NCBI GenBank assembly: GCA_022484595.1 | Contig: JAKVLB010000001.1 | Location: 124,001 to 188,000 of the forward strand | Source: Mageeibacillus sp. | Lineage (GTDB): Bacteria > Bacillota > Clostridia > Saccharofermentanales > Saccharofermentanaceae | Length of the DNA stretch: 64,000 nt | Direction: 5' to 3' | Part shown: piece after piece, positions 44,816-55,125 of the stretch | How positions within the stretch are numbered: position 1 is the stretch's first letter | Layout of the letters: each line of letters begins with the position of its first letter | Notes under the pieces: model-generated | Told to the model about the DNA's origin: nothing | Database searches by the model: none | What the model saw: only the letters and a program-made list of their open reading frames with translations | Program-made: the position numbers and the translations under genes

Positions 44816-45772
44816 TTACTTCTTTATCATTGAGAGCGCGCCGTAGAGAATTGAATCATCTCCCAGAGCCGCCTTCTTGAAATCCACTGTCTCCCGGATT
44901 GACGGCATACAATACCTGTCAACCTCAGCTAATATCTTCTCTAAGAATATATCGCCGACAGCCTCAATAACGCCGCCGCCGTAGACAACAACATCGGGGC
45001 TGAAAGTATTTACGAGATTGCCTGACGCAACAGCCAGATAATGGCATGCGCGGTCAACCGCTTCCATTGCAACCTCATCACCTTCGGCAAGAGCAGTCTT
45101 GAGAGATTTTGATTTGAAAACTCCCTCTGAGACACTGTCAGCCATCATTGTCTCTCTACCGCGTGAAATCTGCTGACGTATGTATGATGACATTCCCTGT
45201 TTACTTGAGAATGCCTCGAGGCATCCTCTCTGTCCGCAGTTGCAAAGCGGACCTTCAGGATCAAGTATCATATGACCGTATTCAGCCGCCTTGAACTGAT
45301 TTCCGGTGTAAAGCTTTCCATCAAGTATAAGGCCTCCGCCCATTCCGGTGCCGACAAAAAGACCTACAACATTGCTGTAGCCCTTGGCAGCACCGTACCT
45401 GTACTCACCGAGTACTCCGACGTTCACATCATTGCCTATGTAGAACGGTGCCTTGAACACATCCTCTATCGGCTTCCTGATGTTATAGTTCTTCCAGGGA
45501 AGATTTGGCGAGAAGAGAACAACTCCGGTCTCCTGATTTATAACACCGGGCGCACCGGCAGCAATACTGTGTATCTGATCAATCTTGATTCCCGCAAGAT
45601 CTATCAGCTCCTTGACAACACTGATAATTACTTCTTCAACATTGGTTGAGGTATCTCCGCCGGCCTTTGTCTTCTTCTTAAGACGATATACAATCTCTTT
45701 CTTGCTGTTGAAAACAGCTCCGAGTATCTTGGTTCCGCCAATATCAAGACAAATGTTATAAAGTTCTGCCAT
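44816..45772 (-). CDS. ROK-family glucokinase
   Basis: A 318-residue sugar kinase. The N-terminal phosphate loop is DIGGTKILGAVF, the catalytic aspartate is in IGNDVNVGVLGEY, GTGMGGGLI follows, and the ROK zinc signature is CNCGQRGCLEAFSS. It most resembles Firmicutes glucokinases (GlcK), but related ROK kinases use mannose, fructose or N-acetyl sugars. There is no DNA-binding domain, so it is not a NagC-type repressor. A consensus AAGGAGG precedes the ATG; clpX ends 20 bases upstream. Confidence 0.9.
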   Translation of the reverse strand: MAELYNICLDIGGTKILGAVFNSKKEIVYRLKKKTKAGGDTSTNVEEVIISVVKELIDLAGIKIDQIHSIAAGAPGVINQETGVVLFSPNLPWKNYNIRKPIEDVFKAPFYIGNDVNVGVLGEYRYGAAKGYSNVVGLFVGTGMGGGLILDGKLYTGNQFKAAEYGHMILDPEGPLCNCGQRGCLEAFSSKQGMSSYIRQQISRGRETMMADSVSEGVFKSKSLKTALAEGDEVAMEAVDRACHYLAVASGNLVNTFSPDVVVYGGGVIEAVGDIFLEKILAEVDRYCMPSIRETVDFKKAALGDDSILYGALSMIKK

Positions 45773-45791
45773 AGTAGCCCTCCTTATCGGC

Positions 45792-47123
45792 TCAGCTTAC
45801 GCTTGCACCCAGCTGTCCGTTCACAAACCCTGAATCTTTCTCGGGTTGCTCATGTTTACCGTTCTTATATATGAGCAAAGGCTGTTTGCCATCATTGATA
45901 CATTCCTTCTTGATGACACATTCCTTGACTTCATTCTCAGACGGGATATCAAACATGACCTTGCGCATAACGTCTTCAATTATGGCGCGAAGCCCGCGCG
46001 CACCCGTATTCTGCTCAATTGCCTTCTGAGCGATTGCCTGAATGGCTTCGGGTTCGAAAACAAGGTCAACATCATCCATCTTAAGCATCTTCTGATACTG
46101 CTTCACTATTGCATTCTTTGGTTCGGTCAGAACCTTGACAAGAGCATCCGAATCAAGCTTATCGAGCGCGACAGTAACAGGAATTCTTCCGATAAACTCA
46201 GGAATTAGTCCGTACTTCATCAGATCGTCCGGCTTAACGTCGTGATAGTACATTCCGCTGTGCATATCCTTCTGAGCCTGAATATCAGCATCAAAACCAA
46301 ACTGTTTCTTGTCTACACGGGAAGCAATTATCTCGTCAAGTCCATCAAAGGCACCGCCGCAAATAAACAGAATATTAGTAGTATCTATCTTGATACATTC
46401 TTCATTAGGATGTTTCCTGCCGCCCTTTGGAGGTACATTGGCAACAGTACTCTCAAGGATCTTGAGGAGCGCCTGCTGAACACCTTCGCCGCTGACATCT
46501 CTTGTTATGGACATGTTCTCGCTCTTCTTAGTAATCTTATCAATCTCATCGATATATACGATACCGATCTGAGCACGTTCCACATCGTAGTCAGCCGCGA
46601 TTATCAGCTTAAGCAGTATATTCTCAACGTCTTCACCGACATAACCTGCCTGCGTGAGACTTGTGGCATCAGCCACTGCAAAAGGAACATTCAGAATCTT
46701 GGCAAGCGTCTGCGCCAGAAGAGTCTTGCCTGAGCCCGTCGGACCGAGCAGAAGAATGTTGCTCTTTGATAACTCGGTATCATCTGAAGGAAGGCTGCTG
46801 AACACACGCTTGTAGTGATTGTAAACCGCCACCGACAAAGCTATCTTGGCTTCGTCCTGACCTATGACATACTGATCAAGAGTATCTTTTATCTGATGCG
46901 GAGTGACAAGACCCTTAGGCTTAATTGTGCGCATCTTGCGTTTATTGTTGACCTTCTCTTCTTCAGCAACAATACCGTATGCGGTCCTGATACAGTCGAT
47001 ACAGATGTAGCAGTCCACGCCTGAGAAAAGTCTCGGCACCTCATATTCCGATTTTCCGCAAAATGAACAGCTGAGTATTTCTCGTGATTCTCCGCCGTAA
47101 TTACCATTCTTGGAATTAGCCAT
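45792..47123 (-). CDS. clpX: ATP-dependent Clp protease ATPase subunit ClpX
   Basis: ClpX unfolds proteins for ClpP. The 443-residue protein starts at ATG 47123 with GGGAG upstream. The N-terminal zinc-binding domain has CSFCGK and CYICIDC; the AAA+ core has Walker [15 protein letters not shown], Walker [11 protein letters not shown], the ClpP-contact IGF loop region, and sensor residues in [13 protein letters not shown]. clpP and tig, often adjacent, are not in this window. Confidence 0.96.
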   Translation of the reverse strand: MANSKNGNYGGESREILSCSFCGKSEYEVPRLFSGVDCYICIDCIRTAYGIVAEEEKVNNKRKMRTIKPKGLVTPHQIKDTLDQYVIGQDEAKIALSVAVYNHYKRVFSSLPSDDTELSKSNILLLGPTGSGKTLLAQTLAKILNVPFAVADATSLTQAGYVGEDVENILLKLIIAADYDVERAQIGIVYIDEIDKITKKSENMSITRDVSGEGVQQALLKILESTVANVPPKGGRKHPNEECIKIDTTNILFICGGAFDGLDEIIASRVDKKQFGFDADIQAQKDMHSGMYYHDVKPDDLMKYGLIPEFIGRIPVTVALDKLDSDALVKVLTEPKNAIVKQYQKMLKMDDVDLVFEPEAIQAIAQKAIEQNTGARGLRAIIEDVMRKVMFDIPSENEVKECVIKKECINDGKQPLLIYKNGKHEQPEKDSGFVNGQLGASVS

Positions 47124-47164
47124 GTAAAATCTCCCTTTTTGCACTTACTTAACTCGAATAACAC

Positions 47165-47173
47165 ATTTTAGCA
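47165..47173 (-). promoter_or_regulatory. Possible extended -10 promoter for clpX
   Basis: TGCTAAAAT on the minus strand (TGn extended -10), about 40 bases before the clpX start, with TTGTAT 15 bases upstream as a poor -35. Confidence 0.35.
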
Positions 47174-47234
47174 TTAAAACTCTCAATACAAAATATTATA
47201 TAGTAGAAATAATGACAAATGTATGAAAATAAGA

Positions 47235-47681
47235 CTACAACTCGTCCGAATCAAGGATAATTGTAAACGGCCCGACATTAGTGGTAGTAACCTTCATATC
47301 TGCACCGAAACGTCCGGTTGCAACATTTACGTTGCACTTTCTGCAGCGTTCAACGATATAGTCATACAGCTCTTCGGCTTTAACAGGCTCGCACGCTCCG
47401 GTAAAACTCGGTCTGTTTCCGTGCCTTACATCGGCATATAACGTAAACTGCGACACGAGGAGCAGTCCGCCGCCAACCTGGTCAAGGCTCAGATTCGTTT
47501 TCCCGTTATCATCGGCGAAAACGCGCATCTTCAGCATCTTGTCCACAAGTCTGTCAGCAGTCGCCATGTCGTCTCCGGTTCTTATTCCGATCAGCACGCA
47601 AAAACCGCGGTCAATTTTACCGTAAGTCTCATTGTCAATATCAACTCTTGCATCAGTTACATCTGTTACAACAAATCTCAT
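47235..47681 (-). CDS. dtd: D-aminoacyl-tRNA deacylase
   Basis: Dtd removes D-amino acids and glycine wrongly attached to tRNA. The 148-residue protein has the catalytic SQFTLYADVRHGNRPSF segment and the C-terminal GRFGADMKV with the Gly-cisPro-like region NVGPFTI. The N-terminus MRFVVTDVTDARVDID matches MRAVVQRVxxAxVxVD of the family. It overlaps the upstream lipoprotein gene by four bases. Confidence 0.95.
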   Translation of the reverse strand: MRFVVTDVTDARVDIDNETYGKIDRGFCVLIGIRTGDDMATADRLVDKMLKMRVFADDNGKTNLSLDQVGGGLLLVSQFTLYADVRHGNRPSFTGACEPVKAEELYDYIVERCRKCNVNVATGRFGADMKVTTTNVGPFTIILDSDEL

Positions 47682-48223
47682 CTGTTTGAAAAATCCGAAT
47701 CAGAATTCTGAACATTGTACATATACCATGAGCCTGAATACTCAAACACAAGAAAATATACGGTCTGCGACACATTTTTTTCGCCGTCGCTGAAGAAAAT
47801 TTCAATGGCTTCCATCTGCATTGCCGTAATATCTTCGGCCGGAATATCCATCAGAAGACTTATGGAATCTCTCATGTCATCTTCCGAATAGCCTCCTTCG
47901 GTTGTATAGTCCTGTGCAGCTTTAAACGCCGTGCCCAGGAAAGTGCCGTCATAAGCCATCGCCTGCTTATACTGCCCGAAAATATCGTCACCGCTTGTCT
48001 GTTTCAGCTTGTCATAGAAACCGTCCGGGAAACACGCCGCAAACATGGCTTCGTCATCATTGTATATTGCTTCAACATAACCCCTTGCTGCATATTCACC
48101 TGAAGTATTCAGAATATCGGATGTGACAGGATTATCAATATCAAGTCTCGAGACCTGATTGCAGCCTGTCATGACGCCGACTGCAAAAGCACATACAAGT
48201 ATCACGGATAGTATTTTTTTCAT
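47678..48223 (-). CDS. Small lipoprotein of unknown function
   Basis: A 181-residue lipoprotein; signal peptide MKKILSVILVCAFAVG and lipobox MTGC at about residue 21. The mature part has an NTF2-like layout (YAARGYVEAIYNDDEAMFAACFPDGFYD ... SWYMYNVQ), similar in pattern to the N-terminal domains of the 33.9 and 36.3 kb lipoproteins. ATG 48223 overlaps the rarA stop by four bases, and its own stop overlaps dtd, so it is wedged into a tightly coupled operon. Confidence 0.82.
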   Translation of the reverse strand: MKKILSVILVCAFAVGVMTGCNQVSRLDIDNPVTSDILNTSGEYAARGYVEAIYNDDEAMFAACFPDGFYDKLKQTSGDDIFGQYKQAMAYDGTFLGTAFKAAQDYTTEGGYSEDDMRDSISLLMDIPAEDITAMQMEAIEIFFSDGEKNVSQTVYFLVFEYSGSWYMYNVQNSDSDFSNR

Positions 48224-49542
48224 TTGGTCTTCTCCTGACGGATTATTTTCTCGCAATAGTCGAGGTACTCGGCTATCTTGCGTTCATAGCCTATATCTGT
48301 AGGCTCATAATAGCTTCTCCCGACTGTCTTGTCGGTCATGTACTGCTGAGATGTTATGTGTCCGGGATAATCGTGCGGATACTTGTATCCCACGGAATAT
48401 CCGAGGTCCTCCATTCCCTTGGCCGGTGCATTGCGAAGGTGCATCGGAACAACGCCGGTATCAGTACGTTTGACATCATCAAGAGCCTTGTCTATCGCAA
48501 GATAAGCAGCATTGGATTTGGGCGATGAAGCGACCATAATGCAGGCCTGAGCCAGCGGAATTCTGGCCTCCGGCATTCCGCACGATTGCGCGCACTGATA
48601 TGCTGACACGGCTATAAGCAGTGCATTCGGGTTGGCAAGTCCGACATCCTCGGCTGCACAGATCATAATACGCCTGGCAAGAAATTCGATATCCTCGCCG
48701 GCGCTAAGTGCCCTGGCAAGATAAAGAACTGCCGCGTTTGGATCAGAACCTCTCATTGACTTAATCATCGCTGATATATTGTCATAATGGTACTCGCCGT
48801 TCTTATCAAACAGAACCGTATGGTTCTGCATGCAGTCCTTCATAACATCTTCGTCAATCCTGATGACGCCGTCGCAGCCCGGAGCCGTGGTGATCACAGC
48901 AAGTTCGAGCGCCTTGAGCGCAGCTCTCGCGTCACCGTTTGACCACAGTGCAATCCGGCCTATTATCTCTTCGGGGCATGATATGTCCATGTCACCGTAA
49001 CCTCGCGACCTGTCCGATAGCGCATTATGAAGAATTCTGGAAATATCTTCCTCACTCAGGGGCTTCAGCTGCAGCACGGTAGATCTTGATACCAGCGCCT
49101 TGTTAACCTCGAAAAAAGGATTCTCTGTTGTTGCCCCTATAAGACATACGGTACCGTCCTCGACAAACGGAAGAAGCGCATCCTGCTGAAGCTTATTGAA
49201 TCTGTGAATCTCGTCGATAAACAGTACAGTTTTCCGTCCTTCGGACATTATAGGATTTCCGGCCTGCTCAACGACCTGCTTTATATCGGACACACCGGCA
49301 GTAACAGCGTTGAGTCTGGCAAAACGCGATGCCGTAGTATTGGCTATAACTCTGGCCAGAGCGGTCTTTCCGACTCCCGGCGGACCAAAAAGAATGATTG
49401 AGGACAGACGATCTGCCTCAATCATTCTTCTAAGCATTTTGCCTTTGCCCAGAATATGCTCCTGCCCGACGTATTCATCAAGGCTCTTCGGGGACATTCT
49501 GTAAGCTAACGGCTTATTATTGTCATCAGTAAATCCCGGCAA
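48220..49542 (-). CDS. rarA: Replication-associated recombination protein A (MgsA/RarA)
   Basis: A 440-residue AAA+ ATPase that acts at stalled replication forks. Walker A FGPPGVGKTALARV, Walker B LFIDEIHRFNKLQQ, sensor 1 GATTENPFFE, and the C-terminal tetramerisation domain with SMRGSDPNAAVLYLARAL. Translation starts at TTG 49542, five bases after AAGGAG that spans the glyA stop region. It is part of glyA-rarA-lipoprotein-dtd. Confidence 0.94.
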   Translation of the reverse strand: MPGFTDDNNKPLAYRMSPKSLDEYVGQEHILGKGKMLRRMIEADRLSSIILFGPPGVGKTALARVIANTTASRFARLNAVTAGVSDIKQVVEQAGNPIMSEGRKTVLFIDEIHRFNKLQQDALLPFVEDGTVCLIGATTENPFFEVNKALVSRSTVLQLKPLSEEDISRILHNALSDRSRGYGDMDISCPEEIIGRIALWSNGDARAALKALELAVITTAPGCDGVIRIDEDVMKDCMQNHTVLFDKNGEYHYDNISAMIKSMRGSDPNAAVLYLARALSAGEDIEFLARRIMICAAEDVGLANPNALLIAVSAYQCAQSCGMPEARIPLAQACIMVASSPKSNAAYLAIDKALDDVKRTDTGVVPMHLRNAPAKGMEDLGYSVGYKYPHDYPGHITSQQYMTDKTVGRSYYEPTDIGYERKIAEYLDYCEKIIRQEKTK

Positions 49543-49551
49543 GGTATCTCC

Positions 49552-50793
49552 TTACTTAAGATCAGGATATAGCGGATACTTGTCTGTAAGCTTTGCAACT
49601 CTTGCAATAACTTCATCTTTCTTGTTCTCATAATCAAATACGCAAAGAGCAATAAGATCTGCAATTTCAACACAATCAGCCTCATTAAATCCTCTTGAAG
49701 TGATTGCAGGTGTACCGATACGGACGCCTGAAGTAACCGTAGGCTTCTCAGGATCAAACGGAATAGTATTCTTGTTGGCTGTAATATTGCAGTTATCAAG
49801 TCTCTCCTGAAGTTCCTTGCCTGATACTCCGGTACCTCTCAGATCAATAAGCATGAGATGATTGTCAGTTCCGCCGGAAACAAGGTTGACGCCCTTTGAA
49901 ATAAGCTCTTCACTCATAGCCTTGGCGTTCTTTACAATCTGATTGGCGTAAACTCTGAACTCAGGTGACTGAACTTCCTTGAGAGCAACAGCCTTTGCGG
50001 CAATGATATGCATCAGAGGTCCGCCCTGCTGTCCGGGGAATACAGCTGAATTAATCTTCTTGGCGTACTCTTCCTTGCACATTATGATTCCGCCGCGAGG
50101 TCCCCTCAAAGTCTTATGCGTGGTTGTAGTAACAAAATCAGCGTACGGAACCGGATTAGGATGAAGTCCCGCTGCCACGAGGCCTGCAATATGAGCCATA
50201 TCAACGAAAAGATATGCACCGACCTTGTCCGCAATCTCTCTGAACTTCTTAAAATCAATAATTCTCGGATAAGCAGATGCTCCGGCAACAATAATCTTAG
50301 GCTTGACTTCCATAGCCTTGGCAAGTATAGCATCATAATCAAGCATCTGAGTCTTCTCGTCTACCTGATAGAATTCAGAATGATATGTTCTGCCTGATAC
50401 ATTTATCTTCATGCCGTGAGTGAGATGTCCGCCGTGAGACAGATCCAGTCCCAAAATTGTATCGCCGGGTTCAAGTACTGCAAAGTAAACCGCTGTATTG
50501 GCCTGTGCGCCCGAATGCGGCTGAACATTAACATGCTCGGCACCGAAAATCTGCTTTGCTCTGTCAATTGCGAGCTGTTCAACGATATCCACATACTCGC
50601 ATCCGCCGTAATAACGCTTTCCCGGATAACCTTCCGCATACTTGTTGGTAAGCGGCGAGCCTGCTGCTTCAAGCACAGCCTCGGACACGAAATTCTCGGA
50701 AGCAATCAATTCTATCTTTGTGCGCTGACGATTGATTTCCTGTGAAATAGCAGAAAAAACTTCCGGATCCTCACTCTTGATATGATCGTACAT
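49552..50793 (-). CDS. glyA: Serine hydroxymethyltransferase
   Basis: GlyA converts serine and tetrahydrofolate to glycine and methylene-THF, the one-carbon donor for ThyA. The 413-residue PLP enzyme has the lysine motif [15 protein letters not shown], the [10 protein letters not shown] loop, and [14 protein letters not shown]. Length is normal. AGGAGG lies eight bases before the ATG. No glycine riboswitch fits in the 77-base leader. Confidence 0.97.
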   Translation of the reverse strand: MYDHIKSEDPEVFSAISQEINRQRTKIELIASENFVSEAVLEAAGSPLTNKYAEGYPGKRYYGGCEYVDIVEQLAIDRAKQIFGAEHVNVQPHSGAQANTAVYFAVLEPGDTILGLDLSHGGHLTHGMKINVSGRTYHSEFYQVDEKTQMLDYDAILAKAMEVKPKIIVAGASAYPRIIDFKKFREIADKVGAYLFVDMAHIAGLVAAGLHPNPVPYADFVTTTTHKTLRGPRGGIIMCKEEYAKKINSAVFPGQQGGPLMHIIAAKAVALKEVQSPEFRVYANQIVKNAKAMSEELISKGVNLVSGGTDNHLMLIDLRGTGVSGKELQERLDNCNITANKNTIPFDPEKPTVTSGVRIGTPAITSRGFNEADCVEIADLIALCVFDYENKKDEVIARVAKLTDKYPLYPDLK

Positions 50794-50870
50794 GAACGAA
50801 TCCTCCTGTTCACTATTAAAAATTAACCTTGATAGTTTACTTTAAAAAAGAATAATAGTAAACCACGAAT

Positions 50871-52856
50871 TCAGATACCCGGATTTGCCGTATAATCCAG
50901 CTTGTCTGAAAGCTTTATACTTCCGCAGTCCAAAGCCTGCAGCAGCAGTTCCTTTGGCATCGGTTTACCGAAATAATAACCCTGCAGACGTCTGCATCCG
51001 ACTTCTCTCAGGAAGCTGCACTGCTGCTCTGTCTCAACTCCTTCACAAAGAGTATCAAGCTTCAGATCGCTGGTAAGATTGAATATATTCTTTATCACAT
51101 CGCGGCTCTTCGGATTGACATCAAAATTACGAAGGAAAATCATATCAAGCTTTATGACATCAAAATTATAGTCTTTGAGAGCATTGAGCGACGAATAACC
51201 GGAGCCGAAATCATCAAGCCAAAGCGGGTAATTATTCTCTCTGAGCTGATTGAGAGAACTGTTCAGCATCTGTGAATTTCCGCTCAACGCACTCTCAGTA
51301 ACCTCAACATGGATATATCTCTTCTGGATATCATAGTGCTGATAGAGTTCATTGAGCAGACCGTGAACATCAAGCATCTCAAAATCGATTCTCGAAAAGT
51401 TCAGTGACACCGGTAATGCAGGCATATCTGAAACAAGCGCATCCTTAATATCCCTGAATACAATCTCCGTAATTCCCTTGTCAAGCTTGTGAATCTGGCG
51501 GTACTCTTCAAGTACTGGAACAAATATGCCGGGATTCATAAAGCCATATACCGGATCATCCCACCTTGCCAGAGCCTCAAGCCCGCACAAAGTAAGATCC
51601 CCTGCCCACATTACAGGCTGATAATAAACCTTGATCCAGCCCTTTTCGACAGCTTCGTCAATATGGTTGATAATATACTGCTTTCTGTGAAAATCCGCAG
51701 CGAGATTCTCATCATATTCCTTGTAGTATTCGCCGTATTTCTTCTTAATTGAATTGCACGCATAACGGGCGCGATCGAGTGCCAGTGACGGGTCTGTTAT
51801 CTTGCTTCTCAAGGATGAGAACGAACCGATCTTGCAATCAAGTCTTACCTTGCCGCGCTCATCATCGAGAAATCCCCTGAGTATATTGACATCCTGTTTA
51901 ACATTCTCGGACTGAGTAAGAACGATAAAATGATCGTCCGAAAATCTGGCCACAGGTTCGCCGGGAAATATTTCTATAAGCTCTTCAGCCACTTTCTTGA
52001 GAAGCTCGTTTCCTGAATCAAAACCGTATGTCTCGTTAAAATACTTGAAGTTCTCCAGATCTATGTACAGATAGCGGTAAGATGTTTCGGGATTCTTTGC
52101 CAGATAATCGCCGGCAACCTTTACGAACCATTTGTCATTGCCTAAAGCGGTAAGGCCGTCATGCATATCGGAGTAAAAAAGATCTGCGTTGTTTTTCTCG
52201 AGCTTCTCACGTGATATAGCTTCCGAATAACGTTGCTGATAAGCGCTGAATGCAACTATAACTACTGTAACCCAGAGCATCAGATAGTCAATCCTCATGC
52301 TGAGCGACATCTCAATGGAACTCTCGCTGTTCATAAGAAAGTAGAGAATTGAATAAGCAAATGATATCGCAATGAATGAGACCCAAGGCCGCCAGACAAG
52401 AAGACACATTGAAAAAATTGACATTGTGACAAAGCACAGTATCTGTTTGCCTGCGGTGTACTCACCGAAAGAAATATATGTGCCGAAAATCATACAGACT
52501 GTTGAGAAGACAATCAGAAAACCGTTTATTAATCGATAATTCTCTTTCAGCTTGTGTTTAAAATGCCTCAGAGCATATACAATCACGAAAACGCACATAA
52601 ACAGAAGAATTATGAACAGAATAAGTTCTCTTGCGATTATCGAGGTTATACCCGTTGCAACAAGTGTGCTTGTAAATGTGTTCCTGATAAATCTGAAAAT
52701 GAACCAAATCTCAAAAAGCATTACAACGACTGACATATAGACGGCGGCCTTAAGGTTGGATTCTGAGAAAAACTTACGGACAAAAGGTGTGTAACCGGCA
52801 AATCCGGATGCAGCAGTCAGATGATCCTTGAAGCTCTTAAAGTCATTCCCGCTCAT
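50871..52856 (-). CDS. Membrane c-di-GMP phosphodiesterase (degenerate GGDEF plus EAL)
   Basis: A 661-residue protein: five or six N-terminal membrane helices (about 30-205), a GGDEF-like domain (about 225-385) whose signature reads RFSDDHF instead of GGDEF, and a C-terminal EAL domain (about 410-650). The EAL catalytic set appears complete: GLEALARW, LNFS, VEVTES, DDFGSGYSSL, IKLDM, EGVETEQQ and LQGYYFGKP. It should therefore break down c-di-GMP rather than make it. ATG 52856 is preferred over the longer ORF start and has GAGGA upstream; it begins eight bases after the AIRS gene, in the thiI operon. Confidence 0.88.
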   Translation of the reverse strand: MSGNDFKSFKDHLTAASGFAGYTPFVRKFFSESNLKAAVYMSVVVMLFEIWFIFRFIRNTFTSTLVATGITSIIARELILFIILLFMCVFVIVYALRHFKHKLKENYRLINGFLIVFSTVCMIFGTYISFGEYTAGKQILCFVTMSIFSMCLLVWRPWVSFIAISFAYSILYFLMNSESSIEMSLSMRIDYLMLWVTVVIVAFSAYQQRYSEAISREKLEKNNADLFYSDMHDGLTALGNDKWFVKVAGDYLAKNPETSYRYLYIDLENFKYFNETYGFDSGNELLKKVAEELIEIFPGEPVARFSDDHFIVLTQSENVKQDVNILRGFLDDERGKVRLDCKIGSFSSLRSKITDPSLALDRARYACNSIKKKYGEYYKEYDENLAADFHRKQYIINHIDEAVEKGWIKVYYQPVMWAGDLTLCGLEALARWDDPVYGFMNPGIFVPVLEEYRQIHKLDKGITEIVFRDIKDALVSDMPALPVSLNFSRIDFEMLDVHGLLNELYQHYDIQKRYIHVEVTESALSGNSQMLNSSLNQLRENNYPLWLDDFGSGYSSLNALKDYNFDVIKLDMIFLRNFDVNPKSRDVIKNIFNLTSDLKLDTLCEGVETEQQCSFLREVGCRRLQGYYFGKPMPKELLLQALDCGSIKLSDKLDYTANPGI

Positions 52857-52863
52857 ATTGTCC

Positions 52864-53892
52864 TCAAATCTTATATATCTCGTCAGCCCCCGGCGGAAGA
52901 AGTTCTCGTATCTCACCGCCGCTCAGCCTGATTTTATCATCATTATACTGTTCGGTAAATTCACCAATGACCGTTGCAGGCACATTGTTTACGGAAAGTT
53001 CGCAAATCACCCTGTCAGGTTCTGACGTCGCTATCATAAGCGCACCAGAAGATATAGTCCGGAAAGGATCCATGCCAAGTGCTTCGCATATTGCCTTGGT
53101 TGCGTCCGTAAACGGAACTAGTCGCTGGTCAACCGTAACACCTATGCCGGAAAAATCTGCCATCTCGTACGCCGCACCGAAGACTCCTCCCTCGGTAACG
53201 TCGTGCATAAGATTGACAGCGCAAAGCGGAAAACCATTCTCATTATGCGCTTTATCAATAGCTTCCAAAGAACCAAGAACAGAGCCTTCCTTAACAACAG
53301 ACACAAGAGAATCATAAGCGCGGGCTTCCTCAATGTACCTGTCGGGAACTCTGCCTCTAAGTTTCTCATAATGCTCACTCGCAGCAATAAATGATCCTTC
53401 AATCGCCGCAGATTTTGTAATTATCAGCTTGTCGCCGGGTTTTGCCCTGCCGAGCGGAACCGGTGAGCCTTTTCTGATTCTGCCGAAAGCCGTTGAAATT
53501 ACGACAAAACGGTTGACAGCCTCTGACACTTCCGTATGACCGCCAACAATATCGACTCCCAGCCTTGATGCTTCACGTGAAGCCTGATCCACAATGTCGC
53601 TTATATCTTTCTCCCCGGCATCCGGCGGAGCGATAATAACGATGAGAATCCCGGAAGGTTTTACACCGCACGCAGCGATATCATTGCATGAGACATGAAT
53701 GGCGAGAGTCCCTGAATTGGCACCTCCCGCCGTAATCGGATCGGACGATGTGACTATCATGTCATCGCCTGCCCTTATCCATGCACAGTCCGCACCTATT
53801 CCGGCGCCCGACAGCGTATTTGCTGACAGCTTCGGAAGTCTTGACAGAACAAGAGACTCAAGCTGTTCATCTGTTAGTTTTCCTATGTTCAT
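52864..53892 (-). CDS. AIR synthase-related protein (HypE/ThiL/SelD superfamily)
   Basis: A 342-residue ATP-dependent enzyme of the AIRS family. It has the N-terminal GAGIGADCAWI, then SDPITAGG, HVSCNDIAACGVKPSG, GGHTEVSEAVN and the C-terminal HDVTEGGVFGAAYEMA. It resembles HypE in the N-terminal half but lacks the terminal PRIC cysteine motif, and lacks the SelD active-site Cys/Sec, so neither of those functions can be assigned. It follows thiI in a sulfur-transfer operon, which may hint at its role. Confidence 0.8.
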   Translation of the reverse strand: MNIGKLTDEQLESLVLSRLPKLSANTLSGAGIGADCAWIRAGDDMIVTSSDPITAGGANSGTLAIHVSCNDIAACGVKPSGILIVIIAPPDAGEKDISDIVDQASREASRLGVDIVGGHTEVSEAVNRFVVISTAFGRIRKGSPVPLGRAKPGDKLIITKSAAIEGSFIAASEHYEKLRGRVPDRYIEEARAYDSLVSVVKEGSVLGSLEAIDKAHNENGFPLCAVNLMHDVTEGGVFGAAYEMADFSGIGVTVDQRLVPFTDATKAICEALGMDPFRTISSGALMIATSEPDRVICELSVNNVPATVIGEFTEQYNDDKIRLSGGEIRELLPPGADEIYKI

Positions 53893-53904
53893 ATATCAGC
53901 CTTA

Positions 53905-55107
53905 TCAGAACGGATTTATCTCAATCGTTTCAGTTCCCATAACACCGGATTCAACCATAGCGTTGATATCAAGATTCTTCTCGGCTTCCGTTACGTCTTC
54001 GGGATGAGGATGTGTCTTCGGATGCCTGGCAACAAATATCGTGCAGCAGTCTTCAAACGGAAGAATCGATGTCTCAAATGCGCCGATTTCCCGTGAAATA
54101 TCAATCGTAGCCTGTTTATCGATGCCTATCAGAGGGCGAAGTACCGGCATCTTCACGACCTCATTTGTCGCAGTGATTGCTTCTAAGGTCTGTGATGCTA
54201 CCTGACCGAGGCTCTCTCCGGTTATGAGACATTTACAGTCATTCTTCAGGGCAAGCTTCTCCGCTATCTGGAGCATTATGCGCCTCATAGTGACTGTTAT
54301 CATATCCTGCGGGGAATTTTTAACCATATCGAGCTGAATCTGCGTGAAATTGACTATATGAAGATTGATATGTCCGGAGAAACCGGAAACAATCTTTGCA
54401 AGATCAATAACCTTCTGTTTTGCCTGATCGCTCGTGTAGGGATAGGAATGAAAATAGACGCAGTCAAGCGGCATTCCGCGTGAAGCCATCATGAATCCGG
54501 CCACCGGACTGTCAATTCCGCCTGAAAGAAGGAGCATTCCCTTTCCGGCTGTACCAACCGGCAGACCCCTGTGGGCCATCATCTTGCCTGAATATACGTA
54601 ATTATAATCACGAATCTCAATGTTAACGATAAAATCCGGTTTCTTGACATCAACCTTAAGCTGAGGAAACTTATCAAGAATATATCCGCCGAGTTCACAG
54701 CATATTTGCGGTGAATTCATAGGGAACGACTTGTTACCTCGCTTGGAACTGACCTTAAAAGTCTTGTATTCGGGATTGTTTTCGAGAACTGAAGCGACAT
54801 ACTCCCTTGTATTGGAACAGACTTCGTCGTATCCGCCTTCGAATTTTCTCGCAAGACTGACCGACACAATGCCGAACACCTGCGTGACAGCCTTCATTAT
54901 CTCTCTTGCTGACTCGTCGTTCGCGAAATAAGGGTTGTCTTCTTCCTTCGGCTCAATCCAGATTCTGCTCTGGCTCTGATATATTCTAAGCTTGCCGTAT
55001 TTTTTGAGTCTGTACCTGAGATTTCCCTTGAGCTGAATCTCAAAAGAACCGCGGTTAAGGCCTTTAAGGGTTATCTCACCCATTCTTGCAAGTATAATAT
55101 TAGACAT
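53905..55107 (-). CDS. thiI: tRNA 4-thiouridine synthase ThiI
   Basis: ThiI adenylates U8 of tRNA for sulfur insertion and can serve in thiazole synthesis. The 400-residue protein has the ferredoxin-like and THUMP domains (about 1-165) and the PP-loop LLSGGIDSPVAGF. It lacks the C-terminal rhodanese domain of the E. coli enzyme, as in other Firmicutes, where a neighbouring cysteine desulfurase gives sulfur; that gene lies 18 bases upstream here. AAGGAG precedes the ATG by six bases. Confidence 0.95.
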   Translation of the reverse strand: MSNIILARMGEITLKGLNRGSFEIQLKGNLRYRLKKYGKLRIYQSQSRIWIEPKEEDNPYFANDESAREIMKAVTQVFGIVSVSLARKFEGGYDEVCSNTREYVASVLENNPEYKTFKVSSKRGNKSFPMNSPQICCELGGYILDKFPQLKVDVKKPDFIVNIEIRDYNYVYSGKMMAHRGLPVGTAGKGMLLLSGGIDSPVAGFMMASRGMPLDCVYFHSYPYTSDQAKQKVIDLAKIVSGFSGHINLHIVNFTQIQLDMVKNSPQDMITVTMRRIMLQIAEKLALKNDCKCLITGESLGQVASQTLEAITATNEVVKMPVLRPLIGIDKQATIDISREIGAFETSILPFEDCCTIFVARHPKTHPHPEDVTEAEKNLDINAMVESGVMGTETIEINPF

Positions 55108-55125
55108 TCAAAACTCCTTGTAATA

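Noticed and set aside
50794-50870. Glycine riboswitch before glyA
   Set aside because: The gap is 77 bases, AT-rich, and has no conserved riboswitch core.
52864-53892. Selenophosphate synthase (SelD) or HypE
   Set aside because: No active-site Cys/Sec near the N-terminus as in SelD, and no C-terminal PRIC motif as in HypE; kept as an AIRS-family protein.
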